Source: Terriglobia bacterium (lineage in GTDB: Bacteria > Acidobacteriota > Terriglobia > Bryobacterales > Bryobacteraceae). From it: 64,000 nucleotides of DNA. Positions 16,979 to 24,734 of this stretch are shown here, one piece after another. How positions within the stretch are numbered: the stretch's first letter is position 1; each line of letters opens with the position of its first letter. The notes below the pieces were generated by a model. The model was not told where the DNA came from and did not search any database. It saw only the letters and a list, made by a program, of their open reading frames with translations. The position numbers were made by a program, and so were the translations under genes. The stretch spans positions 62,001 to 126,000 of the forward strand of contig JAJPHS010000145.1 in assembly GCA_021325175.1 (NCBI GenBank). Reading direction: 5' to 3'.

Positions 16979-17397
16979 CAGACGAGGAGTGGCAGGCGAT
17001 GCGGCTGCACACGATTCGCGGCGAGGAGATCTGCCGGCCGATGAAGACGCTGGCGCCGGTGCTGCCGATCATCCGCAGCCATCATGAGCGCTGGGACGGG
17101 ACGGGTTATCCGGACCGGCTGGCGGGGGAAGAAATTCCGCTGCTGGCGCGAATTCTGCAAGTGGCCGACATTTACGACGCACTCACCACGGCGCGGCCGT
17201 ATAAGCCGGCGTTCACCCATCAGCACGCCGTCGAGATCATGCTGGAGGAGGCGCGGCGCGGGTGGCGCGATCCGGAGCTGGTGCCGTTATTCGCCGAAAT
17301 ATGCCAAAAGCCGTACGTCGACGAGCTGAATCCGGCGGCAAGTAGCGTTACAATGCAGCAATCGCTTGAAAATATGCGGCGGGAGCTGTCGAAATAG
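16795..17397 (+). CDS. HD-GYP cyclic-di-GMP phosphodiesterase domain (second half of frameshifted regulator)
   Basis: This 200-residue frame carries all HD-GYP landmarks: GYLHDIGKIGIPD with the HD metal ligands, the HHERWDGTGYP segment that gives the family its name, and ILQVADIYDALTT. The frame is open back to about 16780, where it abuts the receiver domain in the other frame. The GTG at 16795 is a possible independent start but has no clear ribosome binding site. By family knowledge the domain hydrolyses c-di-GMP to GMP or pGpG. Whether it is expressed as a separate protein, through frameshifting, or is one gene misassembled here, cannot be told from sequence alone. Confidence 0.82.
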   Translation: MEHRDKYTGMHCERLASYSIALGRALGLPRQDQLALYRGGYLHDIGKIGIPDSILFKRGLLTDEEWQAMRLHTIRGEEICRPMKTLAPVLPIIRSHHERWDGTGYPDRLAGEEIPLLARILQVADIYDALTTARPYKPAFTHQHAVEIMLEEARRGWRDPELVPLFAEICQKPYVDELNPAASSVTMQQSLENMRRELSK

Positions 17398-17443
17398 CAT
17401 GGCGGTGTACACTTTCGGCTACGCGGCGCCGTCTGACGGATGA

Positions 17444-18133
17444 ATGGGTAAGCTGCTGGCGGCCCTGTTTTTTGTTGGAACGGCGGGCGCCCAGCCCCCG
17501 GACGGCACAGAGGCGAAGAACGACGTGGCGATCGAATCGGCGCGGTCGAAAGACGAAAAACACATCCTGGGCGTCGTGCCGAATTACATGACGGTGAACG
17601 ATCCGTCGAAAAGCCATGGGCCGCTGACGCCGGGTCAGAAATTCATTCAAGCCAATCACGACACGTTCGATCCTTTCAACTGGGTGATCGCCGGGGTGTA
17701 CGCGGGCGTGTATCAGGCGCAGAACACGTATCCGCAATGGAAGCAGGGCGGCGCGGCGTATGCCAAGCGCTACGGCGCGACGTTCGCCGATGGCGCGGTC
17801 AGCTCGTATCTGAGCGAAGGCGTTCTGCCGACGCTGCTGCATGAAGATCCGCGCTATTTCCGGATGGGCGGGGGCAGCAAGTGGCGGCGGGCGGCGTACG
17901 CGATGAGCCGCGTGCTGATCACCAAGACCGACGCGGGGAAATTGCGCTTCAATAATTCCGAAATCGAGGGCAATCTGATCGCGGCCTCGCTCGGAAATCT
18001 GTATTATCCTTCGGGCAGCCGCAGCGCGGGCGACACCTTTGATAAATTCGGAATCAACGTGGTGAGCGACGCCGGGTTCAACGTGCTGCGCGAGTTCTGG
18101 CCGGACATGCGGCGGCGCGTGCTGCATCGATAA
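17444..18133 (+). CDS. Exported protein of unknown function, acidobacterial type
   Basis: The 229-residue product has a signal peptide (LLAALFFVGTAGAQ) and then a conserved-looking body with the segments VPNYMTVNDP, LTPGQKFIQANHDTFDPF, GAAYAKRYGATFADGAV, LPTLLHEDPRYFRMG and NLYYPSGSRSAGDTF. I recognise this as a family frequent in Acidobacteria, often annotated hypothetical, but know no function. The body alternates aromatic/Gly-rich and alanine-rich stretches and has no cysteine outside the signal region. It lies 46 bp after the HD-GYP gene and 30 bp before the PLP decarboxylase gene. Confidence 0.72.
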   Translation: MGKLLAALFFVGTAGAQPPDGTEAKNDVAIESARSKDEKHILGVVPNYMTVNDPSKSHGPLTPGQKFIQANHDTFDPFNWVIAGVYAGVYQAQNTYPQWKQGGAAYAKRYGATFADGAVSSYLSEGVLPTLLHEDPRYFRMGGGSKWRRAAYAMSRVLITKTDAGKLRFNNSEIEGNLIAASLGNLYYPSGSRSAGDTFDKFGINVVSDAGFNVLREFWPDMRRRVLHR

Positions 18134-18163
18134 TCGAAATATCCTGTTTCGAGGATCGCTGTC

Positions 18164-19513
18164 ATGACAGACAGTCTGATGGAGGACGCGGCGGCGCGCG
18201 CGGCGCGTTATGTTCGAGGGGTCGGGCGGCGGCGCGTGGCGCCCACGGCCGAAGAGATTCGGGGGCTGGAGGCGCTGGCGGCGCCGCTGGGCGACAATCC
18301 CTGCGGCGAGGAAAGCGTGCTGGCGATGCTTGACGAGGCGGCGTCGCCGGCCACGATGGCTTCGACGGGCGGGCGTTATTTTGGGTTTGTGACCGGCGGG
18401 TCGCTGCCGGCGGCGATGGCGGCGAGCTGGCTGGCGGCGGCGTGGGATCAGAACGCGGCGCTGTTCAGCCAGTCGCCCGCCGGGGTGCGAATCGAGGAGA
18501 TCGCGGCGGATTGGCTGCGCGAGATTTTCGGTTTTCCCGCCGATTGCGGCGTGAGTTTTGTGACCGGGGCGACGATGGCGAATTTCACGGCGCTGGCGGC
18601 GGCCAGACACGCGCTGCTCGAACGGGCCGGGTGGGACGCGGAGGATCGCGGGCTGTTCGGCGCGCCGGAGATTCGGGTGATCGTGGGCGCGGAGGCGCAT
18701 GTTTCGCTGCTGAAGGCGCTGGCGCTGGTTGGTTTCGGGCGGGGGCGCGTGGTTTCGATTCCGGCGGACGATCAGGGCCGGATGCGGGCGGAACTTCTGC
18801 CGGGACTCGATGAGCGGACGCTGGTGTGCCTTCAGGCGGGCAATGTAAATAGCGGAGCGTTCGATCCGGCGCGGGAAATTTGCGAGCGCGCGCGGCAGGG
18901 CGGGGCGTGGGTGCATGCCGATGGCGCGTTCGGATTGTGGGCAGCGGCGGCGCCGGAGCGAGCGCATCTGATGAACGGCTTTGCTCTGGCGGATTCGTGG
19001 GCGACGGATGGCCACAAGTGGCTGAATGTTCCTTACGATTCCGGGCTCGCGTTCGTGCGGGAGGAAAAACATCTGCGCGCGGCGATGGCGTTAAGCGCGG
19101 CGTATCTGGCGATGACGGAGCATCGCGAGCCGGCGCTTTATACTCCGGAAGCGTCGCGTCGGGCGCGCGGGGTGGAGATTTGGGCCGCGCTGCGATCGCT
19201 GGGGCGGCGCGGCCTGGCGGACATGATCGAGCGGAATTGCCGGCACGCGGCGCGCTTTGCGGAGCGGCTGCGCGATGCCGGGTTTGAGATTTTGAACGAG
19301 GTGGGGCTGAATCAGGTGCTGGTGTCGTTCGGCGGGGATGAAAAAACGCGGCGCGTGATTCAAGCGGTGCAGGAGGATGGGACCTGCTGGTGCGGCGGGA
19401 CCGAATGGCGTGGGCGAGCGGCAATGCGGATCAGCGTGTCATGCTGGGCGACGACGGAGGAAGACGTCGAGGCGAGCGTGGCGGCGATCTGCCGCGCGGC
19501 GCGCCAAGCGTAA
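18164..19513 (+). CDS. PLP-dependent group II decarboxylase-like enzyme
   Basis: The 449-residue protein has the fold-type I, group II decarboxylase pattern: GRYFGFVTGGSLPAA near residue 68, SFVTGATMANFTAL (phosphate-binding region), EAHVSLLKAL, HADGAFGLWA with the PLP-ring aspartate, and TDGHKWLNVPYD with the Schiff-base lysine K285. These enzymes decarboxylate glutamate, aspartate or aromatic amino acids; the substrate is not evident here. The ATG at 18164 is preceded by GAGGA about 10 bases upstream. It converges on the efflux adaptor gene with a 5-bp gap. Confidence 0.88.
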   Translation: MTDSLMEDAAARAARYVRGVGRRRVAPTAEEIRGLEALAAPLGDNPCGEESVLAMLDEAASPATMASTGGRYFGFVTGGSLPAAMAASWLAAAWDQNAALFSQSPAGVRIEEIAADWLREIFGFPADCGVSFVTGATMANFTALAAARHALLERAGWDAEDRGLFGAPEIRVIVGAEAHVSLLKALALVGFGRGRVVSIPADDQGRMRAELLPGLDERTLVCLQAGNVNSGAFDPAREICERARQGGAWVHADGAFGLWAAAAPERAHLMNGFALADSWATDGHKWLNVPYDSGLAFVREEKHLRAAMALSAAYLAMTEHREPALYTPEASRRARGVEIWAALRSLGRRGLADMIERNCRHAARFAERLRDAGFEILNEVGLNQVLVSFGGDEKTRRVIQAVQEDGTCWCGGTEWRGRAAMRISVSCWATTEEDVEASVAAICRAARQA

Positions 19514-19518
19514 GGCGG

Positions 19519-20736
19519 TTATTCCAAGAAAACGGGCTTGACCACCATGCCGTCGTGCAGGTCGCGATCGGTGTAGAGCGCCACGGCGTCGCCTTCTTTC
19601 AAGCCATCGATTTGGGTGCGCGTGGTGTTGGCGAGGCCGAGGGAAACTTTCTTCCACTCGACATGATCGCCGACCAGAAGATAGACGCCGCTTTGGCCGT
19701 GCTCGGTGCGAATCGCTTCCTTGGGGACGCTGAGCGCGTTTTCGACGGTTTGGGCGCGAATTTCGACATTGACGTTGGTTCCGGGAAGCAGATCGCGATC
19801 GGGATTGCGGATCACGCAGACGACTTCGCCGACCTGGCGCGTGCCGAGCGCCTGCACCTCGGTAGGGGTGCGATCCACGTCGCCTTCCCATTGATGACCG
19901 GGCAGCGCGTCCCAGGTGATCAGGACCGGCATTCCTTTCTTGACGCGGCCGAGATCGGGCTCATCGACGTAGACGTTGACGCGGACCTGATCCATACGGC
20001 CGATGGAGGCGACGGCGTCGCCGGCGTTGAGGTAAGCGCCGGGTTTCAAATCGAATTGATAAACGACGCCGGCGACCGGAGCGGGGATGATGCTCTGATG
20101 GATCTGCGCTTCGGCGACGCGGGCGGCGGCCTGGGCCTCATTTAGGCGCGCTTCGGTTGCGGCGCGATCGGCAGTGCTGGCGAGCGCGGCGCGTTTCCGC
20201 TCGAGCGACTGGATCTGCAAATTGGCTTCCTCGAGGCGCGCTTTGGCGGCGTTTACTTCCTGCGCGGTAGCGGCGTTTTTGGCGGCCAGGCGCTGCTCGG
20301 TTTCGTAATTTTGCCGGGCTTGATCGAGATCGAAGCGGGCCTTGGCGAGGCCGTTCTGAATCTCGGCGAGGTCGGTGGCGCGGCCGCCGTGATCGATGAT
20401 GCTGAGGTCGGCCTGGGCCTGGGCGATGCGGGCCTGAGCGGCGAGAAGATTGGCGCGGGCTTCGGTGGAATCGAGCTCCACCAGGGGCTGGCCCTTGGCG
20501 ACCTGCTGGCCCAGATGGATCAGGATTTTTTCGACGGGTCCGGGGCGTTCGGCGCGCGCGACGGCCCATTCGATCGGCTCCACTTTGCCGTTGGTGGCGA
20601 CCGAGCTATGGACGTCCTGGCGGGTGACGCGAACGAAGCGCACTTGGGGTGGCTGGGCTCGCCAGCGGGCGAGTCCCCAGGCGAGGCCGCCGGCGGCGAT
20701 GAGGCCGGCCAGAGCGAGGAACCAGCGCGCGTTCAC
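19519..20736 (-). CDS. RND/HlyD-type periplasmic adaptor of an efflux or export system
   Basis: I choose GTG 20736, which overlaps the preceding gene's stop by 4 bp (GTGA); the ATG at 20772 would overlap by 40 bp. The protein has an N-terminal membrane anchor (WFLALAGLIAAGGLAWGLA), a barrel-sandwich/biotinyl-lipoyl half (VATNGKVEPIEWA, GQQVAKGQPLVELDS), a long alpha-helical hairpin rich in Ala/Gln/Glu (about residues 95-205) and the second lipoyl and beta-barrel parts (PVAGVVYQFDLKPGAYL). It would link an inner-membrane pump or ABC transporter to an outer-membrane channel. No pump gene is present within the window beside it, which is unusual. Confidence 0.88.
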   Translation of the reverse strand: MNARWFLALAGLIAAGGLAWGLARWRAQPPQVRFVRVTRQDVHSSVATNGKVEPIEWAVARAERPGPVEKILIHLGQQVAKGQPLVELDSTEARANLLAAQARIAQAQADLSIIDHGGRATDLAEIQNGLAKARFDLDQARQNYETEQRLAAKNAATAQEVNAAKARLEEANLQIQSLERKRAALASTADRAATEARLNEAQAAARVAEAQIHQSIIPAPVAGVVYQFDLKPGAYLNAGDAVASIGRMDQVRVNVYVDEPDLGRVKKGMPVLITWDALPGHQWEGDVDRTPTEVQALGTRQVGEVVCVIRNPDRDLLPGTNVNVEIRAQTVENALSVPKEAIRTEHGQSGVYLLVGDHVEWKKVSLGLANTTRTQIDGLKEGDAVALYTDRDLHDGMVVKPVFLE

Positions 20737-21287
20737 CGCGGCCTCGCGCAATGATCGAACAGGATTTGCCACTCGGCGCGCTGGATTTCAAGGGCCGCGC
20801 GCTCCTGCGCCGATCCGGGCTGGGCGCGCGCCCGCTCGCAAAAGGAGATGAAGGCGAACGGATCCCAGCGTCCGGCGCGAAACTCCGCGCCGGGATAGCT
20901 TTCAAGAATTCTGGCGGCCTGACGCGCCAAGGCCGGATAAATGGGATGGGTTCCCACCTTACGAAACCAGTATGCCGCGTTTCCGGCGTCGGGTTCCTGG
21001 CGATGGAGAATGGCGTGCCACAGTTCGCAATCGGGCGAGCCGGAGTCCTGCGCGATCTGGTGGGCTTCCTCGAAGCAGGAAAAATAGAGCCAGAGTCCGG
21101 CGAGCGCGGCTTCGCGATTGGGCGCGTCCGGCAACAGATCGGCCGCGGTTAGCGTCTTCAGGATTTGCGAGGCTTCGGGGCTGGAGCAGCCGCCGCAGGT
21201 GAGCGGGATGAGGCGTTTGCCATTGGCGTCGAGGGCGAGAAGGCGAACCACCGCCGCGCCATAACGATTGGGATCGAAATCTTCCAT
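20733..21287 (-). CDS. Unknown cytoplasmic protein, about 184 residues
   Basis: No signal or membrane segment is evident. The protein is largely helical by composition, with a CGGC motif at about residues 31-34 and further single cysteines in an 'SCFEEAHQIAQ' helix and near the C-terminus. The middle (FSCFEEAHQIAQ, ELWHAILHRQEPD, NAAYWFRKVGTHPIYPAL) resembles proteins that are found in several acidobacteria as hypothetical. It precedes the efflux adaptor with a 4-bp GTGA overlap, so the two are co-translated. I cannot assign a function. Confidence 0.7.
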   Translation of the reverse strand: MEDFDPNRYGAAVVRLLALDANGKRLIPLTCGGCSSPEASQILKTLTAADLLPDAPNREAALAGLWLYFSCFEEAHQIAQDSGSPDCELWHAILHRQEPDAGNAAYWFRKVGTHPIYPALARQAARILESYPGAEFRAGRWDPFAFISFCERARAQPGSAQERAALEIQRAEWQILFDHCARPR

Positions 21288-21332
21288 TGAAGCGGTTACG
21301 CTCTTATTGTAAAAGGAGCCGCAAGCGAGGCG

Positions 21333-22076
21333 ATGAGCGATAGGAGAAAAACGGCGCTGGTATTATCCGGAGGGGGGATGTTCGGAGCCTGGCAGGCGGG
21401 AGCGTGGCGGGCGCTGGCGGCGAGTTTTCATCCGGATCTGGTGGTGGGCGCCTCGGTGGGATCGCTGAACGGATACGCGATCGCGGGCGGCGCTTTGCCC
21501 GGGGATCTGCTGGAGTTCTGGCGGCGTCCGGAGACGGGCTCGCTGCGCCGGCTGCCGGATACGATTCGCGGGCTGATGGCTCGCTACCCGGCGGTGGAGA
21601 ACTACGCGGTGGTGCTTACGGACGCGATGCGGATGAAGCCGAAAATTTTTTGGGGCGAGGAGGTGACGTGGCGGCATCTGGCGGCGTCCTGCGCGGTCCC
21701 GCTGGTGCTGCGGCCGTACCGGATCGGTGCGCGCTGGTATTGCGACGGAGGGTTGTTGAATCCGGTACCGGTGTGGGCGGCGATTGAGCTGGGCGCGACG
21801 CGGATCGTCGCGTTGAACGTGCTGTCGCGCCTTCCGGCGAAGTGGCTGCGGCCGCTGGCGTCGGGGTTCCTGCGGGTGGCGGGATACGATCCGCCGCGGC
21901 CGGAGGGAATCGAGGTGCGGACGATCGGGACGCCGGAACCGCTCGGGTCGCTTCGGGATTCGCTGCAATGGAGGCGGGAAAATATCGAGCGCTGGATGGA
22001 GGAAGGGTTTGAAGCGGCGAAGACATTTCTTTCGGGAAATGATTTAGGCGATAATTTCCGGTATGCCCTGTTATAA
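21333..22076 (+). CDS. Patatin-like phospholipase
   Basis: The 247-residue protein shows the patatin catalytic set: oxyanion loop LVLSGGGMFGAWQAG near residue 10, nucleophile elbow GASVGS (Ser about 43) and the dyad aspartate in YCDGGLLNPVPVW (about 137). By family knowledge such enzymes hydrolyse acyl chains of phospholipids or other lipids, often as a cytoplasmic or membrane-associated activity; bacterial members resemble RssA. It ends inside the next gene (14-bp overlap), which suggests coupling to the small unknown protein. A GAGGCG precedes the ATG closely. Confidence 0.92.
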   Translation: MSDRRKTALVLSGGGMFGAWQAGAWRALAASFHPDLVVGASVGSLNGYAIAGGALPGDLLEFWRRPETGSLRRLPDTIRGLMARYPAVENYAVVLTDAMRMKPKIFWGEEVTWRHLAASCAVPLVLRPYRIGARWYCDGGLLNPVPVWAAIELGATRIVALNVLSRLPAKWLRPLASGFLRVAGYDPPRPEGIEVRTIGTPEPLGSLRDSLQWRRENIERWMEEGFEAAKTFLSGNDLGDNFRYALL

Positions 22077-22395
22077 GATCCACCGGCTGAAGGATCATTT
22101 GCGCGCGGCGTTTCGCGCGGCTCCGCACGTCAGCGGGACGGCGGAGGTGAAGCCGCGCGATTACACGGCGGGCGGCGAGGTGGAGGCGAGTTCGCCGTAC
22201 GCGGCGTATTTCGCGCTGCGCGAATCCGGTTCGCCGTTGCAGGTGGGCGACATTTTGGAAGCGGCGGATGGGCCGCGGATCTGCAAATTCGTGGGATTCG
22301 AGGAGGCGCGGTGGCTGGCAGCGGAAACGCCGGGCGCGGCATCTAATTTTGCGGAAACGGCGGCGCGCCAAGCGGGCCCTGTCGCGTTAGAATAA
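22063..22395 (+). CDS. Small unknown protein coupled to the patatin gene
   Basis: The 110-residue product starts at ATG 22063, overlapping the patatin gene by 14 bp in another frame. It begins MPCYKIHRLKDHLRAAFR and contains ASSPYAAYFALRESGSPLQVGDIL and FVGFEEARWL. The pattern of a short beta-rich domain with conserved Tyr and Trp looks like a conserved acidobacterial unknown; it has no membrane segment. Overlap on one side and a 6-bp gap to the 2H phosphoesterase on the other place it inside a three-gene operon. No function can be given. Confidence 0.72.
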   Translation: MPCYKIHRLKDHLRAAFRAAPHVSGTAEVKPRDYTAGGEVEASSPYAAYFALRESGSPLQVGDILEAADGPRICKFVGFEEARWLAAETPGAASNFAETAARQAGPVALE

Positions 22396-22401
22396 GCAAA
22401 G

Positions 22402-22962
22402 ATGGGCTGTTGTAACGGCGAGGGAAGTCCGATCAACTCCTTTGCCCTGGTTTCTTACTTACCCGAGCCGCTGGCGGGTTTTCTCGATCGTTTACGTCAT
22501 GAGCTGGTGCCGCAGTGCGAGCCGCGGGCGCACGTCACGGTTCTGCCGCCGCGGCCGCTGATCGTGAGTCCGGAGGAAGGCTGGCGGGAGCTGGTGGAGG
22601 CGCTGCACGACTTTGAGCCGATCCGCGTGGAGCTGGGTGAGGTAGAGGTTTTTCCGGTGACGCAGGTTTTATATCTGTCGATCAAGGCGGGGCACAACGA
22701 GCTGAAGCGGCTTCACAACGCGCTCAACCGCGGGCCGCTGTATTTCGAGGAGCCGTTTTCCTATCATCCGCACGTGACGCTGGCGCAGGATCTGGAACCG
22801 CAACAGGTGCCCGGGGCGGTGGAGATCGCCGGCGAGCGCTGGCGAGGGTTCAGCGGATCGCGAGGGTTTACCGTGGACCGGCTTACGTTTGTGCAGAACA
22901 CGCTGGAGAATCGGTGGACGGACCTGCGCGGCTGCGCGCTGTCGAGCCGCGTGAGGATTTGA
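22402..22962 (+). CDS. 2H phosphoesterase (2'-5' RNA ligase-like)
   Basis: Two H-x-T motifs, AHVTVLPPRPL near residue 47 and PHVTLAQDL near residue 128, mark the 2H phosphoesterase superfamily that includes bacterial 2'-5' RNA ligase ThpR and cyclic phosphodiesterases. The length (186 residues) is typical. The reaction usually opens 2',3'-cyclic phosphates on RNA ends; the real substrate here is unknown. The first 10 residues (MGCCNGEGS) contain adjacent cysteines, which is unusual. A TAGAAT box sits 8 bases before the ATG, so a leaderless internal transcript is possible in addition to read-through from the patatin gene. Confidence 0.88.
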   Translation: MGCCNGEGSPINSFALVSYLPEPLAGFLDRLRHELVPQCEPRAHVTVLPPRPLIVSPEEGWRELVEALHDFEPIRVELGEVEVFPVTQVLYLSIKAGHNELKRLHNALNRGPLYFEEPFSYHPHVTLAQDLEPQQVPGAVEIAGERWRGFSGSRGFTVDRLTFVQNTLENRWTDLRGCALSSRVRI

Positions 22963-23029
22963 TCGATTTTCGCGATCTGATGCGAAAATTCCGGCGTCCG
23001 ATGTTAATCTAGGAGGGGAGCCGTCCCTC

Positions 23030-23572
23030 ATGTCTGTCGATAATATCGAGCATATGGAGAAGACTCAGCCGGATCAGGGTGGTACGCAGGATGCCGCCGC
23101 TTCGCTGGCCGCCATGACGGCGGAGCGCGACCAGCTCGCCAGCGAAAAGGCCGAATTGCACGACCGCCTGCTGCGTAGCCAGGCCGAATTTCAGAATCTG
23201 CGCAAGCGCACGGAAAAAGAACGGGTGGAGCTGTTTGAGTACGCCAGCATGGAAGCGGTGCGAGTGCTGCTGCCGGTGCTGGACGATTTCGAGCGCGCGA
23301 TGAAAGTGGAAACGGCGGACAAGGAATACGTCGCCGGCATTGAGCTGATCTATAATCGCTTCTACGACACGCTGAAGAAATTGGGCCTGGAGCCGATGGA
23401 ATCCAAGGGACAGCCGTTTGATCCGCAGATTCACCACGCCGTAGACATGGTGGAGACCGAGGAAGCGCCCGACCACACGGTCCTCGATGAATTTCAGCGA
23501 GGATATAAGTTCAAGGGGCGCCTGCTGCGGCCCGCGATGGTGAAGGTGGCGGTGCAGCCAACGTCGAAATGA
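23030..23572 (+). CDS. grpE: Nucleotide exchange factor GrpE
   Basis: The 180-residue protein has the usual GrpE layout: a disordered N-terminus, a long coiled-coil ([34 protein letters not shown], residues ~33-70) and the C-terminal beta domain with [14 protein letters not shown] and [17 protein letters not shown]. It releases ADP from DnaK. A strong AGGAGGGGAG lies upstream of the start. Its stop overlaps dnaJ by 4 bp (ATGA). dnaK is not in the window. Confidence 0.97.
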   Translation: MSVDNIEHMEKTQPDQGGTQDAAASLAAMTAERDQLASEKAELHDRLLRSQAEFQNLRKRTEKERVELFEYASMEAVRVLLPVLDDFERAMKVETADKEYVAGIELIYNRFYDTLKKLGLEPMESKGQPFDPQIHHAVDMVETEEAPDHTVLDEFQRGYKFKGRLLRPAMVKVAVQPTSK

Positions 23573-24690
23573 GCGTGGCAAAACGCGATTACTATGAGGT
23601 GCTCGGTGTCGAGCGCGGGTGCGACGAGCAGGCGCTGAAGGCGGCCTATCGCAAGCTGGCATTGCAGTACCATCCGGACCGCAATCCCGGGGATCGCAGC
23701 GCCGAGGAAAAATTCAAGGAAGCGGCGGAAGCCTACAGCATTTTGAGCGATCCGCAAAAGCGTGCGGCTTACGATCGCTTCGGGCATCAGGGGATCTCCT
23801 CGAGCGCGGGCGGCGCCGGATTCGACGGGTTTCCGGATCTGGGCGACATTTTAAGCGACGTGTTCGGATTTTCGGACATGTTCGGCGGGGGAACGCGCCA
23901 GCGGCGCAACCGGGCGCAGCGCGGCGACGATCTCCGCTACGATCTGGAGATCTCGTTTGAGGATTCGATGCGGGGCTTGACGGCCGATATTCAGGTGCCG
24001 CGCCTGGAAGAATGCGGCCGGTGCCACGGCAAGGGCGCCGAGCCCGAGGACGGCTTAACCACGTGTCCCACGTGCCGCGGGCGCGGCGAAGTGATTTATC
24101 AGCAGGCGTTCCTTTCGGTGCGCCGCACCTGCACGCAATGCGGCGGGCGCGGCCAGATCATCCGCCGTCCGTGCAAGGAATGCAAAGGCGAAGGCTATCT
24201 CCGCCGCGAACGGAAGCTGAAGGTGAATATTCCGGCGGGCGTCGATAACGGCACGCAACTGCGGCTCTCGCACGAGGGGCAGCCGGGAGTGAACGGAGGT
24301 CCGCCCGGGGATCTGTTCGTGGTATTGAAAGTTGCCGAGCACCCGGTGTTTGAGCGGCACGAAAATGACCTGCATTGCACCGTGCCGGTCAACGTGGCGC
24401 AGGCGGCCTTAGGCGCTTCGGTCGATCTTCTGACCTTCGACGGCTTGCAGACGGTGAAAATTCCGGAAGGCGCGCAGCCGGGAACGCGGGTGAAGCTGAA
24501 GGGTCTGGGCGTGCCGCACGTGCATGGCGGCGGCCGCGGCGATTTGTACGTTCACGTGGATGTGCGCGTTCCCACCAAGCTTACGCGCGAGCAGCGCAAG
24601 CTGTTCGAGCAGCTCAGGGAGCTGCTTCCGACGGAAAACGAGCCGAGCGAAAAAGGCATTTTCGATAAAGTCAAAGATTATTTCATGTAA
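23569..24690 (+). CDS. dnaJ: Chaperone DnaJ
   Basis: The full-length DnaJ architecture is visible: J domain at residues 6-72 with HPD in [10 protein letters not shown], a Gly/Phe-rich stretch (about 75-115), four zinc-finger repeats of type CxxCxGxG ([32 protein letters not shown]) and the C-terminal substrate-binding domains. The 373-residue length is normal. It stimulates DnaK ATPase and delivers clients. Translation is coupled to grpE by an ATGA overlap. Confidence 0.98.
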   Translation: MSVAKRDYYEVLGVERGCDEQALKAAYRKLALQYHPDRNPGDRSAEEKFKEAAEAYSILSDPQKRAAYDRFGHQGISSSAGGAGFDGFPDLGDILSDVFGFSDMFGGGTRQRRNRAQRGDDLRYDLEISFEDSMRGLTADIQVPRLEECGRCHGKGAEPEDGLTTCPTCRGRGEVIYQQAFLSVRRTCTQCGGRGQIIRRPCKECKGEGYLRRERKLKVNIPAGVDNGTQLRLSHEGQPGVNGGPPGDLFVVLKVAEHPVFERHENDLHCTVPVNVAQAALGASVDLLTFDGLQTVKIPEGAQPGTRVKLKGLGVPHVHGGGRGDLYVHVDVRVPTKLTREQRKLFEQLRELLPTENEPSEKGIFDKVKDYFM

Positions 24691-24734
24691 GAGGCGGGCT
24701 CAAGTTCCTCTCCGGTTCGACCGATGGAACAGCG

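Noticed and set aside
17348-19072. 574-codon open frame on the minus strand
   Set aside because: It is antisense to the exported unknown and the PLP decarboxylase, which have clear motifs; its composition is Arg/His/Pro-rich as expected for high-GC shadow frames.
19519-20772. ATG 20772 as adaptor start
   Set aside because: It would overlap the preceding gene by 40 bp; GTG 20736 gives a 4-bp overlap and a clean membrane anchor.
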